Of a stretch of 64,000 bases of DNA, positions 32,693 through 39,843 are shown piece after piece. A program made the translations under genes and the position numbers. The notes under the pieces are model-generated. The model did no database searches. It was not told the origin of the DNA and saw nothing but the letters and a program-made list of their open reading frames with translations. Position 1 is the stretch's first letter, and every line of letters begins with the position of its first letter. Source of the stretch: Lysobacterales bacterium (GTDB lineage Bacteria > Pseudomonadota > Gammaproteobacteria > Xanthomonadales > SZUA-36); NCBI GenBank assembly GCA_021648125.1, contig JAKITK010000001.1:1-64000 (forward strand). The letters are read 5' to 3'.

Positions 32693-34048
32693 ATGTTAAA
32701 AATTGTCATAATTTGTCCAACTTATGATCACCAAGACTCTCTGTACGCTAGCCTGAAAAGTGTACAACAGCAAAGCTTGCAAGATTTTGAAGTGCATGTT
32801 ATTGGCGATGGTTCACCTCCTCGAACCAGCGAAATAATGGCTGAAATTTGTGCAACAGACTCACGCTTCCATTTTCAGGCATTTCCTAAAGATGTACGTC
32901 ATGCTGAGGCTCGCCGCGATGAATTAATTCGCAAACTGGAGCATATAGAATATTTTGCTTATATCGCCGATGATGACCTGTGGCTACCGTGGCATCTGGA
33001 GTTACTTATAAAAGGGTTACAACAATCAGGTTTCGCACATAGTATAAATCATCAATTACAGCGCAATGGGCATATCCAGGTGCTGATGTTTCACAACCGC
33101 TCTAGTAGTCAGAGCCGTGCTCTCCAATCAAGAAAACTACCTTGTTTTGGGCTCTCACATGCAGCCCATACTAGAGCTGCATATTTTCAGCTCAAAGAGG
33201 GCTGGGTTACCACCCCACGCGAAGTGATGACCGATTTGCATATGTGGGCTAAGTTTGCAGAAAACCCGCAGATTAGCCAGGCCGAATATTTATTTCCAAC
33301 GGTACTGCATTTACCTGCAAACCAACGCCATGACCTGAGCCCAGCTGAGCGCAATAGTGAGGCTCAAGAGCTATTGAAAGAGTGGGACAACAAAGCACCG
33401 TTATCAGGCATTATCCAACGCTCTTCATTCATACACAGCTTCGATTTTATGCTGCTGCCACATACCCCACAACACTTAAATTGCATAGAAGATGTGCTCG
33501 CCTACCATGAATACTCAGTAGAGTTAATTTCTCGCAATAACCCCATACCAGACCCTTTACAAATCAAAACGAACACACTCTACTTATACCCATTTCAGCT
33601 TGAATGCCTAAGCTTATTACTAAAGCAAAAGCGTATGGGTATTAGCCGGGAAATATGTGACCAATGGGACCAGTTTTATAAGGACAACCCCGTTGACAAT
33701 GACATTCTCTATAGAATCGCAGAAGCTGAATTAGCACTCGGTAATCCTCAAGCAACGATTAATAAGATAAGCGAAAACATTAACTTCGATAATTGCCAAT
33801 CAAACTTTCTAATTCTAATGGCGCATGCCTTTGTGCAATGCAATCAAATAGATAATGCGCAAAAAATCTTGGAAAATGGGATCAACAGATTTCCTGGTGA
33901 CTATTGGGTAAGTTTGCGTTTACTAGAACTGTATTTACACTGCGGATTAACTCAACAGGCTCGAGAGCTCGGCCTGGAGTCTTTAAAATATCATCCGAAT
34001 GATGAACAACTGAACCGAATGTGTTCTGCAATAGGATTGAGTCATTAG
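32693..34048 (+). CDS. Family 2 glycosyltransferase with C-terminal TPR-like repeats
   Basis: 451 residues. Residues 1 to about 220 form a GT-A glycosyltransferase domain: IVIICPTYDHQDSLYASLKSV, QDFEVHVIGDGSPPRT, and IADDDLWLPWHLELL with the metal-binding DDD near residue 94. The C-terminal third (ILYRIAEAELALGNPQATINKI, LMAHAFVQCNQIDNAQKILENG, VSLRLLELYLHCGLTQQARELG) is built of TPR-like helix pairs. It begins 3 bp after the oxidoreductase remnant and is probably the survivor of a surface-polysaccharide cluster. Donor and acceptor sugars are unknown. Base composition is lower in G+C than core genes nearby. Confidence 0.82.
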   Translation: MLKIVIICPTYDHQDSLYASLKSVQQQSLQDFEVHVIGDGSPPRTSEIMAEICATDSRFHFQAFPKDVRHAEARRDELIRKLEHIEYFAYIADDDLWLPWHLELLIKGLQQSGFAHSINHQLQRNGHIQVLMFHNRSSSQSRALQSRKLPCFGLSHAAHTRAAYFQLKEGWVTTPREVMTDLHMWAKFAENPQISQAEYLFPTVLHLPANQRHDLSPAERNSEAQELLKEWDNKAPLSGIIQRSSFIHSFDFMLLPHTPQHLNCIEDVLAYHEYSVELISRNNPIPDPLQIKTNTLYLYPFQLECLSLLLKQKRMGISREICDQWDQFYKDNPVDNDILYRIAEAELALGNPQATINKISENINFDNCQSNFLILMAHAFVQCNQIDNAQKILENGINRFPGDYWVSLRLLELYLHCGLTQQARELGLESLKYHPNDEQLNRMCSAIGLSH

Positions 34049-34135
34049 ATTAAGTCGCAAAAAACGGGCAGAGCTGCACCCAAAATTTAGGATGTTGAGC
34101 CTCCCCCCTAGTTTGCTAATTAAGAGGAAGTAGTG

Positions 34136-35842
34136 ATGAAGAACTTTTACATTGTAACGACATTGATAGCCGTATTATTTGGTTGTACAAATTCCACAAT
34201 CAATAGTGATTCCACCGAAGCTGTAGCAACTATTTATTTTGGCGGCGATATTATTACCATGGAAGGTGATAAACCAGAGTATGTAGAGGCAGTAGTTCAG
34301 GTAAACGGGAAAATTGTATTTGTAGGAACCAAAACACAAGCAGATAAAAACTATAACAATGCGGAGCAACAAGACCTAAAAGGTAAAACAATGTTGCCAG
34401 GATTTATTGATGCCCATTCACATTTTGCGAATTTTGGTATACAGGCAATTGGGGCGCAAATTTTGCCACCACCCGATGCGACCGCTAACAATATACCTGC
34501 CTTGATTAAGATTTTAAAAGTGTGGGCAACGCCAGAAAATATTGCCCTCACAGGCTGGATTTTTGGTATGGGCTTTGATGATTCTGTTATAGAAGAAAAC
34601 AGATTTCCTACTAAAGATGATTTAGATAAAGTCTCCACTGAACATCCTGTTTTTTTAATTCATATTTCCGGCCATTTTGCAGCAGTGAACTCTAAAGGAT
34701 TAGAGCTGCTTAATATTACTTCTGCTAGCGAAGATCCTGAAGGTGGAAAAATTAGACGCATGCCTGGTACCAACGAACCTAACGGCGTTTTAGAAGAGTT
34801 AGCCGCAATTCCACACATGCTAAAAGTGCTGCAACCTAAAAGTAATGAAATCGCTGATGGGTTTTTAAAAGCAGGGCAAGACATGGCATTATCATATGGT
34901 TACACCACAGCTCAAGAGGGCAGAGCTATGGAAAATCAAGGAATGCTGATAACAGCGGCGGAAAATAATCAATTAAAGATTGATGTGAATAGCTATATTG
35001 ATTACACCTTTGCGGACAAATACATGGGCTCTAAGTGGGATAGTAAGAGTTATGTGAACCACTACAGGATTGCGGGTGTTAAACTAACCTTAGATGGCTC
35101 TCCTCAGGGAAGAACGGCTTGGAGAACAACGCCTTACCTGCTTCCTCCTGATGGGTCTGATAAGGATTATTTAGGTTATCCTGCTATCCCAAAAGATGAA
35201 GATGTAGAGGCTATTTATGCAAAATCTTTTAAAAATAATTGGCAAATATTAACCCATGCCAATGGCGATGCTGCCATAGATCAAATGATCAGAGCCATGA
35301 AAGTTGTCGCAGAAGAACACGGCAATGCCAATAGAAGAAGTGTGCTTATTCATGGTCAATATGTAAGAGAAGATCAGTTGGATTCACTAAAAGCACTAAA
35401 TGTAATCGTATCACTGTTTCCATTGCACACTTTTTACTGGGGTGACTGGCATAAACAAATTATTGGCGGCAAATTAGGTAATAAAATAAGCCCAACCAGA
35501 ACTGCTTTAGATAAAGGGCTCAGGCTAACAATACATACAGATGCTCCAGTTGCACTACCCAATATTATGCGCATGGTTGGGATAGCAGTTACCAGGACTT
35601 CGCGCTCTGGATTAGTGATAGGAGAGAAAGAAAAGCTCACCGCTTATGAAGCCCTAAAAGGTGTTACCGACTGGAGTGCTTACCAACATTTTGAAGAAGA
35701 TAAAAAAGGCACTATTACTGTAGGGAAATTATCCGATTTGGTTGTCCTGTCTAATAATCCCTTGAAAGTACCTGTTGATGAAATTAAAGACATTGTTGTG
35801 CTCAAAACCATCAAAGAGGGAGAGTTTGTTTATATTAGGTGA
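34136..35842 (+). CDS. Amidohydrolase family lipoprotein, YtcJ-like
   Basis: 568 residues from the ATG at 34136, with GAGGA about 8 bp upstream. A signal sequence ends in the lipobox VLFGC, so it is a predicted lipoprotein. The amidohydrolase_3 metal site is intact: DAHSHF near 95, LIHISGHFAAV, ILTHANGDAAIDQ, VLIHGQYV and HTDAPVALPN. A beta-sandwich flank (YFGGDIITMEGDKPEYVEAVVQVNGKIVFVG and ISDLVVLSNNPL-like ending) surrounds the barrel. YtcJ-like proteins hydrolyse exocyclic amide or formamide bonds; substrate is unknown. The gene is distinctly AT-rich with A/T-ending codons, and its lipoprotein leader resembles those of Bacteroidota, suggesting transfer. Confidence 0.88.
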   Translation: MKNFYIVTTLIAVLFGCTNSTINSDSTEAVATIYFGGDIITMEGDKPEYVEAVVQVNGKIVFVGTKTQADKNYNNAEQQDLKGKTMLPGFIDAHSHFANFGIQAIGAQILPPPDATANNIPALIKILKVWATPENIALTGWIFGMGFDDSVIEENRFPTKDDLDKVSTEHPVFLIHISGHFAAVNSKGLELLNITSASEDPEGGKIRRMPGTNEPNGVLEELAAIPHMLKVLQPKSNEIADGFLKAGQDMALSYGYTTAQEGRAMENQGMLITAAENNQLKIDVNSYIDYTFADKYMGSKWDSKSYVNHYRIAGVKLTLDGSPQGRTAWRTTPYLLPPDGSDKDYLGYPAIPKDEDVEAIYAKSFKNNWQILTHANGDAAIDQMIRAMKVVAEEHGNANRRSVLIHGQYVREDQLDSLKALNVIVSLFPLHTFYWGDWHKQIIGGKLGNKISPTRTALDKGLRLTIHTDAPVALPNIMRMVGIAVTRTSRSGLVIGEKEKLTAYEALKGVTDWSAYQHFEEDKKGTITVGKLSDLVVLSNNPLKVPVDEIKDIVVLKTIKEGEFVYIR

Positions 35843-36334
35843 TTTATTGTTAAGTCTTGCTCGTTTTAAAGGTCTACCTAGCTTACGAAATACTCCTCCC
35901 CAGTAATGAGCGCTTGAACAAGACTCCATGGCGGTTGAGGTGGTCTTGGCTATTGTTTCGTGTAGTTGTGCTCGCCGCACTTTGCGGTTAAAAAACAACT
36001 TCCTAACCGCTCGCGGTAAACCCGCACGCTACGGCCATGCTTTGCTTCCATTGAGAGCATATTTTTACCCATTAAACGGTAGAAACCTATCGACCAAATA
36101 CTGAAGTTCGTGTAAATGGTTCTGGGAATGTGCATGTCCAGTCTGGATGTCACTAGTTAGGTGGCCAAAATAACTATGCCACTACCCTTTCGATTAGGGA
36201 AAGAACCACAATAAGAAGCTAATTAAGTCTGAAGAGAAGGCTACAAAAATTATGCTTTTGTGATTATTTCGTGATTAATTCCTAGCTTGATAGTGTTAAA
36301 GTGCATAGCTACCTTAAACTTAGAGATCATCATC
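35843..36334. other. Long intergenic region, no gene recognised
   Basis: 492 bp. The only clear structure is GCGGTTA and TAACCGC around a 13-base loop near 35985-36011, followed by CGCGGTAAACCCGC. Small open frames on either strand lack ribosome binding sites and recognisable products. The region may be the remnant of something that came with the amidohydrolase gene. Confidence 0.5.
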
Positions 36335-37057
36335 GTGAAATTTACCTTGAATACCTTGAAATTCATCTTGAAATCAACCTTGCTGTCCCTAGTGTTGCCA
36401 CTTGCATTTATAGTGCCGGCCCAAGCTGGGGAGTACTCAGCTCAATACAGGGTTACTTTTGTTGGTACATGGACTCCCGACTCTCACCCTACCGATTTCC
36501 CTGGAGGGGCTCATTTTTCTCCTCTAATTGGTAATACCCACAACGAAGAGGGCTTTATCTGGCAGGCTAATGAAATAGCGACAAATGCTATACGACAAAT
36601 GGCAGAAACCGGTGGCACTTCTCTTTTAACTAACGAAATTAACAATATGATTATGAATACCGCTAGTGCGGAAAGCCTTATACGCGGCTCTGGTAATATA
36701 GGTGCTGTGGGTATGGATGCAATCGAATTTGATGTCTCCGAATCTCACCCGTTATTTAGCATAGTGACCATGATTGCTCCCAGTCCAGACTGGTTTGTTG
36801 GCGCGCACGGTATAGATTTACTTAATAATAATGGTGTATGGATTAGTGAATTAACGGTAGATTTATTACCATATGATGCTGGAACCGATAGCGGTAGCAC
36901 ATTCACTTCTGCTAATAGTGCCACTTCACCCAGAGTACCCATTCAACAAATCAACCAATCGCCTTTACCGGGTAATGTACCTTTAGGCTCTCTTATATTT
37001 GAGCTAATAAGCACTGAAGGTTCACCAGGTTTTATATTTATCAATGGCTTTGAATAA
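36335..37057 (+). CDS. Secreted spondin_N-domain protein
   Basis: 240 residues from the GTG at 36335; the longer frame begins with a TTG at 36287 that has no ribosome site and would spoil the signal peptide. From 36335 the N terminus is basic and hydrophobic and ends VPAQAG, a good signal peptidase site. The mature protein matches the spondin N-terminal domain: YRVTFVGTWTPDSHPTDFPGGAHFSPLIGNTH, FIWQANEIATNAIRQMAETGG, and DWFVGAHGIDLL. In animals this fold is found in extracellular matrix proteins; bacterial versions are secreted and of unknown function. It is flanked by long non-coding stretches and appears monocistronic. Confidence 0.82.
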   Translation: MKFTLNTLKFILKSTLLSLVLPLAFIVPAQAGEYSAQYRVTFVGTWTPDSHPTDFPGGAHFSPLIGNTHNEEGFIWQANEIATNAIRQMAETGGTSLLTNEINNMIMNTASAESLIRGSGNIGAVGMDAIEFDVSESHPLFSIVTMIAPSPDWFVGAHGIDLLNNNGVWISELTVDLLPYDAGTDSGSTFTSANSATSPRVPIQQINQSPLPGNVPLGSLIFELISTEGSPGFIFINGFE

Positions 37058-37321
37058 AACAGTTAGATAACCACCGATGCTCCATAAGGAAACTCTGATT
37101 TATTCTAAGTGAAGTAGATTACTCTCCAAGGAGCACATAATTGTAGGGTTGGCACTTATACCCACGCGTCAAAACTAACAAGAGCAACCACCCGTCGCAA
37201 GTAGTATCTATTTGATAAGCGTGGGCATAAATGTCCACGCTACTCGACTTGGCCCGAGTTCTTAGAAGCTGGTTTGTTATGAATCAATTGTGCTCTAACC
37301 CCAAATACTTTCATTTCTTTC
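37058..37321. other. Intergenic region with palindromic repeats
   Basis: Space between the spondin-domain gene and the metal operon. It holds the palindromic repeat pair at 37156-37240 and otherwise nothing I can identify. Confidence 0.5.
37156..37240. repeat. Pair of REP-like palindromes
   Basis: TTATACCCACGC (37156-37167) is the near-perfect complement of GCGTGGGCATAA (37219-37230), and the latter also pairs with TGTCCACGC just after it (to 37240), so two alternative hairpins are possible. GTAGGG-TTGGCA precedes the first unit. GTGGGCA/TGCCCAC palindromes of this sort are commonly dispersed between genes. Confidence 0.5.
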
Positions 37322-37353
37322 TTGACCATGAAGTATGCTTCATGGTTTATCAT
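37322..37353 (+). promoter_or_regulatory. MerR-type promoter with 20-bp spacer and operator dyad
   Basis: TTGACC (37322-37327) and TATCAT (37348-37353) are separated by 20 bp, longer than the normal 17. Inside lies a perfect dyad, ACCATGAAG-TATG-CTTCATGGT (37325-37346). Over-long spacers filled by a dyad are the hallmark of promoters that MerR-family activators twist into shape; the ACC...GGT ends resemble CueR-type sites. The predicted start of transcription, near 37360, leaves GGAG (37362-37365) just before the MerR start. Confidence 0.88.
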
Positions 37354-37374
37354 GGCAGCCTGGAGAATATGATA

Positions 37375-37791
37375 ATGAGCCTAATCAGCATCGGGAAAGT
37401 TGCTAAAGAAACCATGGTAACGGTAGAAACAATACGCTTCTACGAAAAACAAGGCCTACTTGTGACTCCACAGCGCAATGCGTCCGGCTATCGTCAGTAT
37501 CCGCAAGATGCGATAAAAAGAGTATTCTTTATCCAGCGGGCTAAAGAAGTTGGATTCACCTTAAAAGAAATTAAAGAGTTACTCTGTTTGAGAAAGAAGC
37601 CTGGCACTTCCTGCACAGAAATAAAATTGCGCTCATTAGAAAAAATCGAAGAAGTAGAGAAGAAAATACAGGACCTTGGGAAAATCAAACAAGCCCTTTC
37701 GTTGATGGTAATGCGCTGTTCTGGATCAGGCGATTTATCAGACTGTCCCATATTAGAAACCCTGGATTTTGGGGAAACCCGAAGTGACTAA
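37375..37791 (+). CDS. MerR-family metal-responsive regulator
   Basis: 138 residues from the ATG at 37375, chosen by GGAG 9 bp upstream and by the promoter at 37322-37353, which lies inside the longer open frame. The helix-turn-helix reads SIGKVAKETMVTVETIRFYEKQGLLVTPQRNASGYRQY. A long dimerisation helix follows, with cysteines where mercury-type MerR proteins bind metal: LRKKPGTSC at about residue 80, then VMRCSGSGDLSDCPILETL near 113-122 (MerR uses Cys82, Cys117 and Cys126). So a thiophilic metal such as mercury, cadmium, lead or zinc is likely. It is first in an operon with an outer-membrane-type protein and MerP- and MerT-like proteins; the next gene overlaps its stop by 8 bp. Confidence 0.92.
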   Translation: MSLISIGKVAKETMVTVETIRFYEKQGLLVTPQRNASGYRQYPQDAIKRVFFIQRAKEVGFTLKEIKELLCLRKKPGTSCTEIKLRSLEKIEEVEKKIQDLGKIKQALSLMVMRCSGSGDLSDCPILETLDFGETRSD

Positions 37792-38596
37792 AACTTTAAT
37801 TTTAGCCATACTACTTATCCTTGCCAGCAATCTGGTCTGGGCGCATGATCCAATATTTGGTATGGGTCCGCATGTATTGTTTAAACAAGGCATTGAGGCA
37901 TCTATAGAGATAGATAGCAATAAATCTGCCGAAAAACAAGAGTTTATCCACGCTCTTCAATTAACCTACGGTATTACTGGGAACTGGTCGGCAGGCATAG
38001 AGATACCTTATGCGTTCAAACAAAGGTACGGGGCTAATAGTCAGGGGTTCGCCAATCTTAATATATTTACAAAATACAGATTTTGGCGTAAAGACAGTCT
38101 GGGCTTACAAGAAAGTGCTGCCGTAATTCTGCAGGTCAAAACCGATAGTGGAAGTATTACCGACACCCCGGCCTTGGGAACCGACACAACTGATGGTATT
38201 GTTGGCCTTGCCTATGGCTATGAAGGCCGCACCTGGTACCGCTGGGCCAGTTTGCGTTATCGGTATAATGGAACCACTAATGCTGGGCTGCAACGCGGCA
38301 ATAAGGTTCTATTGGACTTAGTTGCCGGTGTGCGCACCAACTTGACCAGCTACACTGAAGCCGACACTGTTTGGTTACTGGAATTAAATGGCGAGTTTTC
38401 TGACACAACAAACTTAAATGGCTTTGATATTGCAAATACAGGCGGTAGGCAATGGTTTTTATCCCCAGGCATTTTTTGGACCAAAAGAAATTTTGCAATT
38501 AAAGCAGGCCTGCAAATTCCCATTACTGCCAGCTTGAATGGCAATCAAAATCAGGATGACTATCGAGCCAAATTGGTTTTTGAATGGCATCCATAA
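37784..38596 (+). CDS. Outer-membrane-type beta-barrel protein of the metal operon
   Basis: About 270 residues from the GTG at 37784, which overlaps the MerR stop; an in-frame TTG at 37769 is less likely. A signal peptide (TLILAILLILASNLVWA) ends at AHDPIFGMGPHVLF, which keeps two histidines at the mature N terminus that could bind metal. The rest alternates short amphipathic strands, often with aromatic ends (LTYGITGNWSAGIEIPYAF, FTKYRFWRK, YRWASLRYRYNG, LLDLVAGVRTNL, LLELNGEFSD, FAIKAGLQIPI, YRAKLVFEWHP) and a terminal aromatic residue region, as in outer-membrane barrels. I do not recognise a named family, but similar proteins occur beside metal transport genes. Role: possibly metal passage or sensing at the outer membrane. 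Confidence 0.72.
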   Translation: MTKTLILAILLILASNLVWAHDPIFGMGPHVLFKQGIEASIEIDSNKSAEKQEFIHALQLTYGITGNWSAGIEIPYAFKQRYGANSQGFANLNIFTKYRFWRKDSLGLQESAAVILQVKTDSGSITDTPALGTDTTDGIVGLAYGYEGRTWYRWASLRYRYNGTTNAGLQRGNKVLLDLVAGVRTNLTSYTEADTVWLLELNGEFSDTTNLNGFDIANTGGRQWFLSPGIFWTKRNFAIKAGLQIPITASLNGNQNQDDYRAKLVFEWHP

Positions 38597-38608
38597 GGAG
38601 ACTACGAT

Positions 38609-38908
38609 ATGAAACGCATTTTATTCGCAATATTAATGGCCTGGAGCGTGACGGCTTTGGCAGAAAATGTACAGTACACGATGCGCGTAGATGGTATGGC
38701 CTGCCCGTATTGTGCCTATGGGATTGAAAAGAAACTCAAAGCAATTGAGGGCATACAGAGTATTGATATTGATTTGGATAAAGGCCTGGTTATCGTCATT
38801 AGCGATCAGAGCGTAGACCTGAGCGATAAGAAAATGACCAGCTTATTCCAAGATGCGGGTTTTACCTTTCGGAGCATGAAAAAGGCTGCGGTGGTGGATG
38901 AAGACTAA
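38609..38908 (+). CDS. Periplasmic heavy-metal-associated protein, MerP-like
   Basis: 99 residues. A signal peptide (KRILFAILMAWSVTALA) precedes a single heavy-metal-associated ferredoxin-like domain: VQYTMRVDGMACPYCAYGIEKKLKAIEGIQSIDIDLDKG. The metal-binding motif is CPYC instead of the more common GMTCxxC, but GMxCxxC is kept. MerP-like proteins pick up Hg(II) or other soft metals in the periplasm and hand them to the membrane transporter. AAGGAG lies 8 bp before the ATG. The last 11 bp overlap the membrane protein gene that follows, implying coupled translation. Confidence 0.88.
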   Translation: MKRILFAILMAWSVTALAENVQYTMRVDGMACPYCAYGIEKKLKAIEGIQSIDIDLDKGLVIVISDQSVDLSDKKMTSLFQDAGFTFRSMKKAAVVDED

Positions 38909-39287
38909 ACCACCTGCTAACACGCTCAGTTGGTTAAGCTTATTCAGTAGCACCGGTACTTTAATCTGCTGTGCATTACCAATTGTTTTGGTGACACTAG
39001 GGCTTGGAGCCAGTGTTGCGGCTTTAACCAATGCCTTTCCTTTCCTGATTTTCCTGAGTATTCATAAAGCCTGGGTTTTCTTTATTTCGGGATTGCTACT
39101 GACATTCACCGCTTGGTTAATTTACCGGCCGGCAAGAACCTGCCCCAGCGACTCACAGACGGGTGATTTATGTACGCGCGCACACATCTGGAATCTGCGT
39201 ATTTTTTGCTTATCCACACTCATTTGGGTGACTGGCTTTATTGCAGCATTTCTTGCCTTACCCCTGCGTATTTTCTTTGAGAGTTGA
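38898..39287 (+). CDS. MerT-like inner-membrane metal transporter
   Basis: 129 residues, three membrane segments (about 12-38, 44-66 and 90-118). The first carries a vicinal cysteine pair in STGTLICCALPIVLVTLGLGAS, and the loop between the second and third carries TCPSDSQTGDLC. That arrangement, a Cys-Cys pair in the first helix and a second cysteine pair in the loop, is the one used by MerT to receive Hg(II) from MerP and pass it inward. Sequence similarity to classical MerT is otherwise modest. No merA (mercuric reductase) follows; the next features are pseudogenes on the other strand, whose end overlaps this gene slightly. Confidence 0.75.
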   Translation: MKTKPPANTLSWLSLFSSTGTLICCALPIVLVTLGLGASVAALTNAFPFLIFLSIHKAWVFFISGLLLTFTAWLIYRPARTCPSDSQTGDLCTRAHIWNLRIFCLSTLIWVTGFIAAFLALPLRIFFES

Positions 39288-39303
39288 AATTGTGCTTGCA
39301 AGC

Positions 39304-39403
39304 GGCAAAACGAGCACTGTCGATAATCAAGGGTTTATTGAACCTATCGCATAGCTCTTTTACCGCACGAATATTTGCTATCGAAACCGGCTGCCCAGCA
39401 CCG
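39304..39403 (-). repeat. Duplicated internal fragment of tnaA
   Basis: These 100 bp match 40570-40669 inside tnaA without gaps and with about nine mismatches (about 91 percent). In the minus-strand frame they read GQPVSIANIRAVKELCDRFNKPLIIDSARFA, versus GQPVSMENIRAVKELC... in tnaA. The copy is fused in frame to the broken S41 peptidase. Confidence 0.85.
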
Positions 39404-39843
39404 ATATCAAACCCATGAACACCTTCACCTAGCAACGGCCCTACGGCAGCGATCATTGGCCACATATTGCCTCCAGTATTCTGGCGCAAGTCTAGCACCC
39501 ACCCACAGACACCAGCCGACTCAAGAGACTGTATTATTTCGTGTCCCGTTTTAGCATACTTCTTGGCTTCCAGGTCATTACTTTCGCCACTAAAACTTTC
39601 GAGTGCAATATAAGCTATATTTGGCTCTAGTTTGTGCCCATGAATAGCGCCTCCCTCACTACGGTTTGGCACTTCTTTCGAGTTAACCATTAAACGACTA
39701 TGACCATCATTAAGCTTCTGGATAGCCACTCTAGCAGCAGCGTATGCCTGATCAATGGTTTGCATACCCGCTGCGGCGGTATTACCAGCGTTTCGCACTT
39801 CAGCCCAATCAATATTCTTGCGGTTAACATGGCGTGCCTCTAA
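39404..39843 (-). pseudogene. Broken S41 family peptidase
   Basis: Beginning directly after the tnaA stop codon and in the same frame, the sequence reads EARHVNRKNIDWAEVRN, AIQKLNDGHSRLM, HKLEPNIAYIALESFSG and GWVLDLRQNTGGNMWPMIAAVGPLLGEG, which are the S41 (C-terminal processing or tricorn-like) peptidase segments up to the lysine/serine region. The start of the protein and the end after GEG are missing; the latter is replaced by the tnaA fragment and then a few dozen unrelated codons to 39238. The catalytic SxxG... segment is not complete. I regard it as a pseudogene created by recombination with tnaA. Confidence 0.78.

Noticed and set aside
35930-36060. Palindromic GCGGTTA...TAACCGC and CGCGGTAAACCCGC sequence, possibly an integron attC site
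   Set aside because: The conserved GTTRRRY and RYYYAAC core ends are not in place and no integrase or cassette array is near.
36151-36162. CACTAGTTAGGT shared with the right edge of the palindromic element (31697-31708)
   Set aside because: Only 12 bp, with no inverted-repeat sequence beside it; taken as coincidence.
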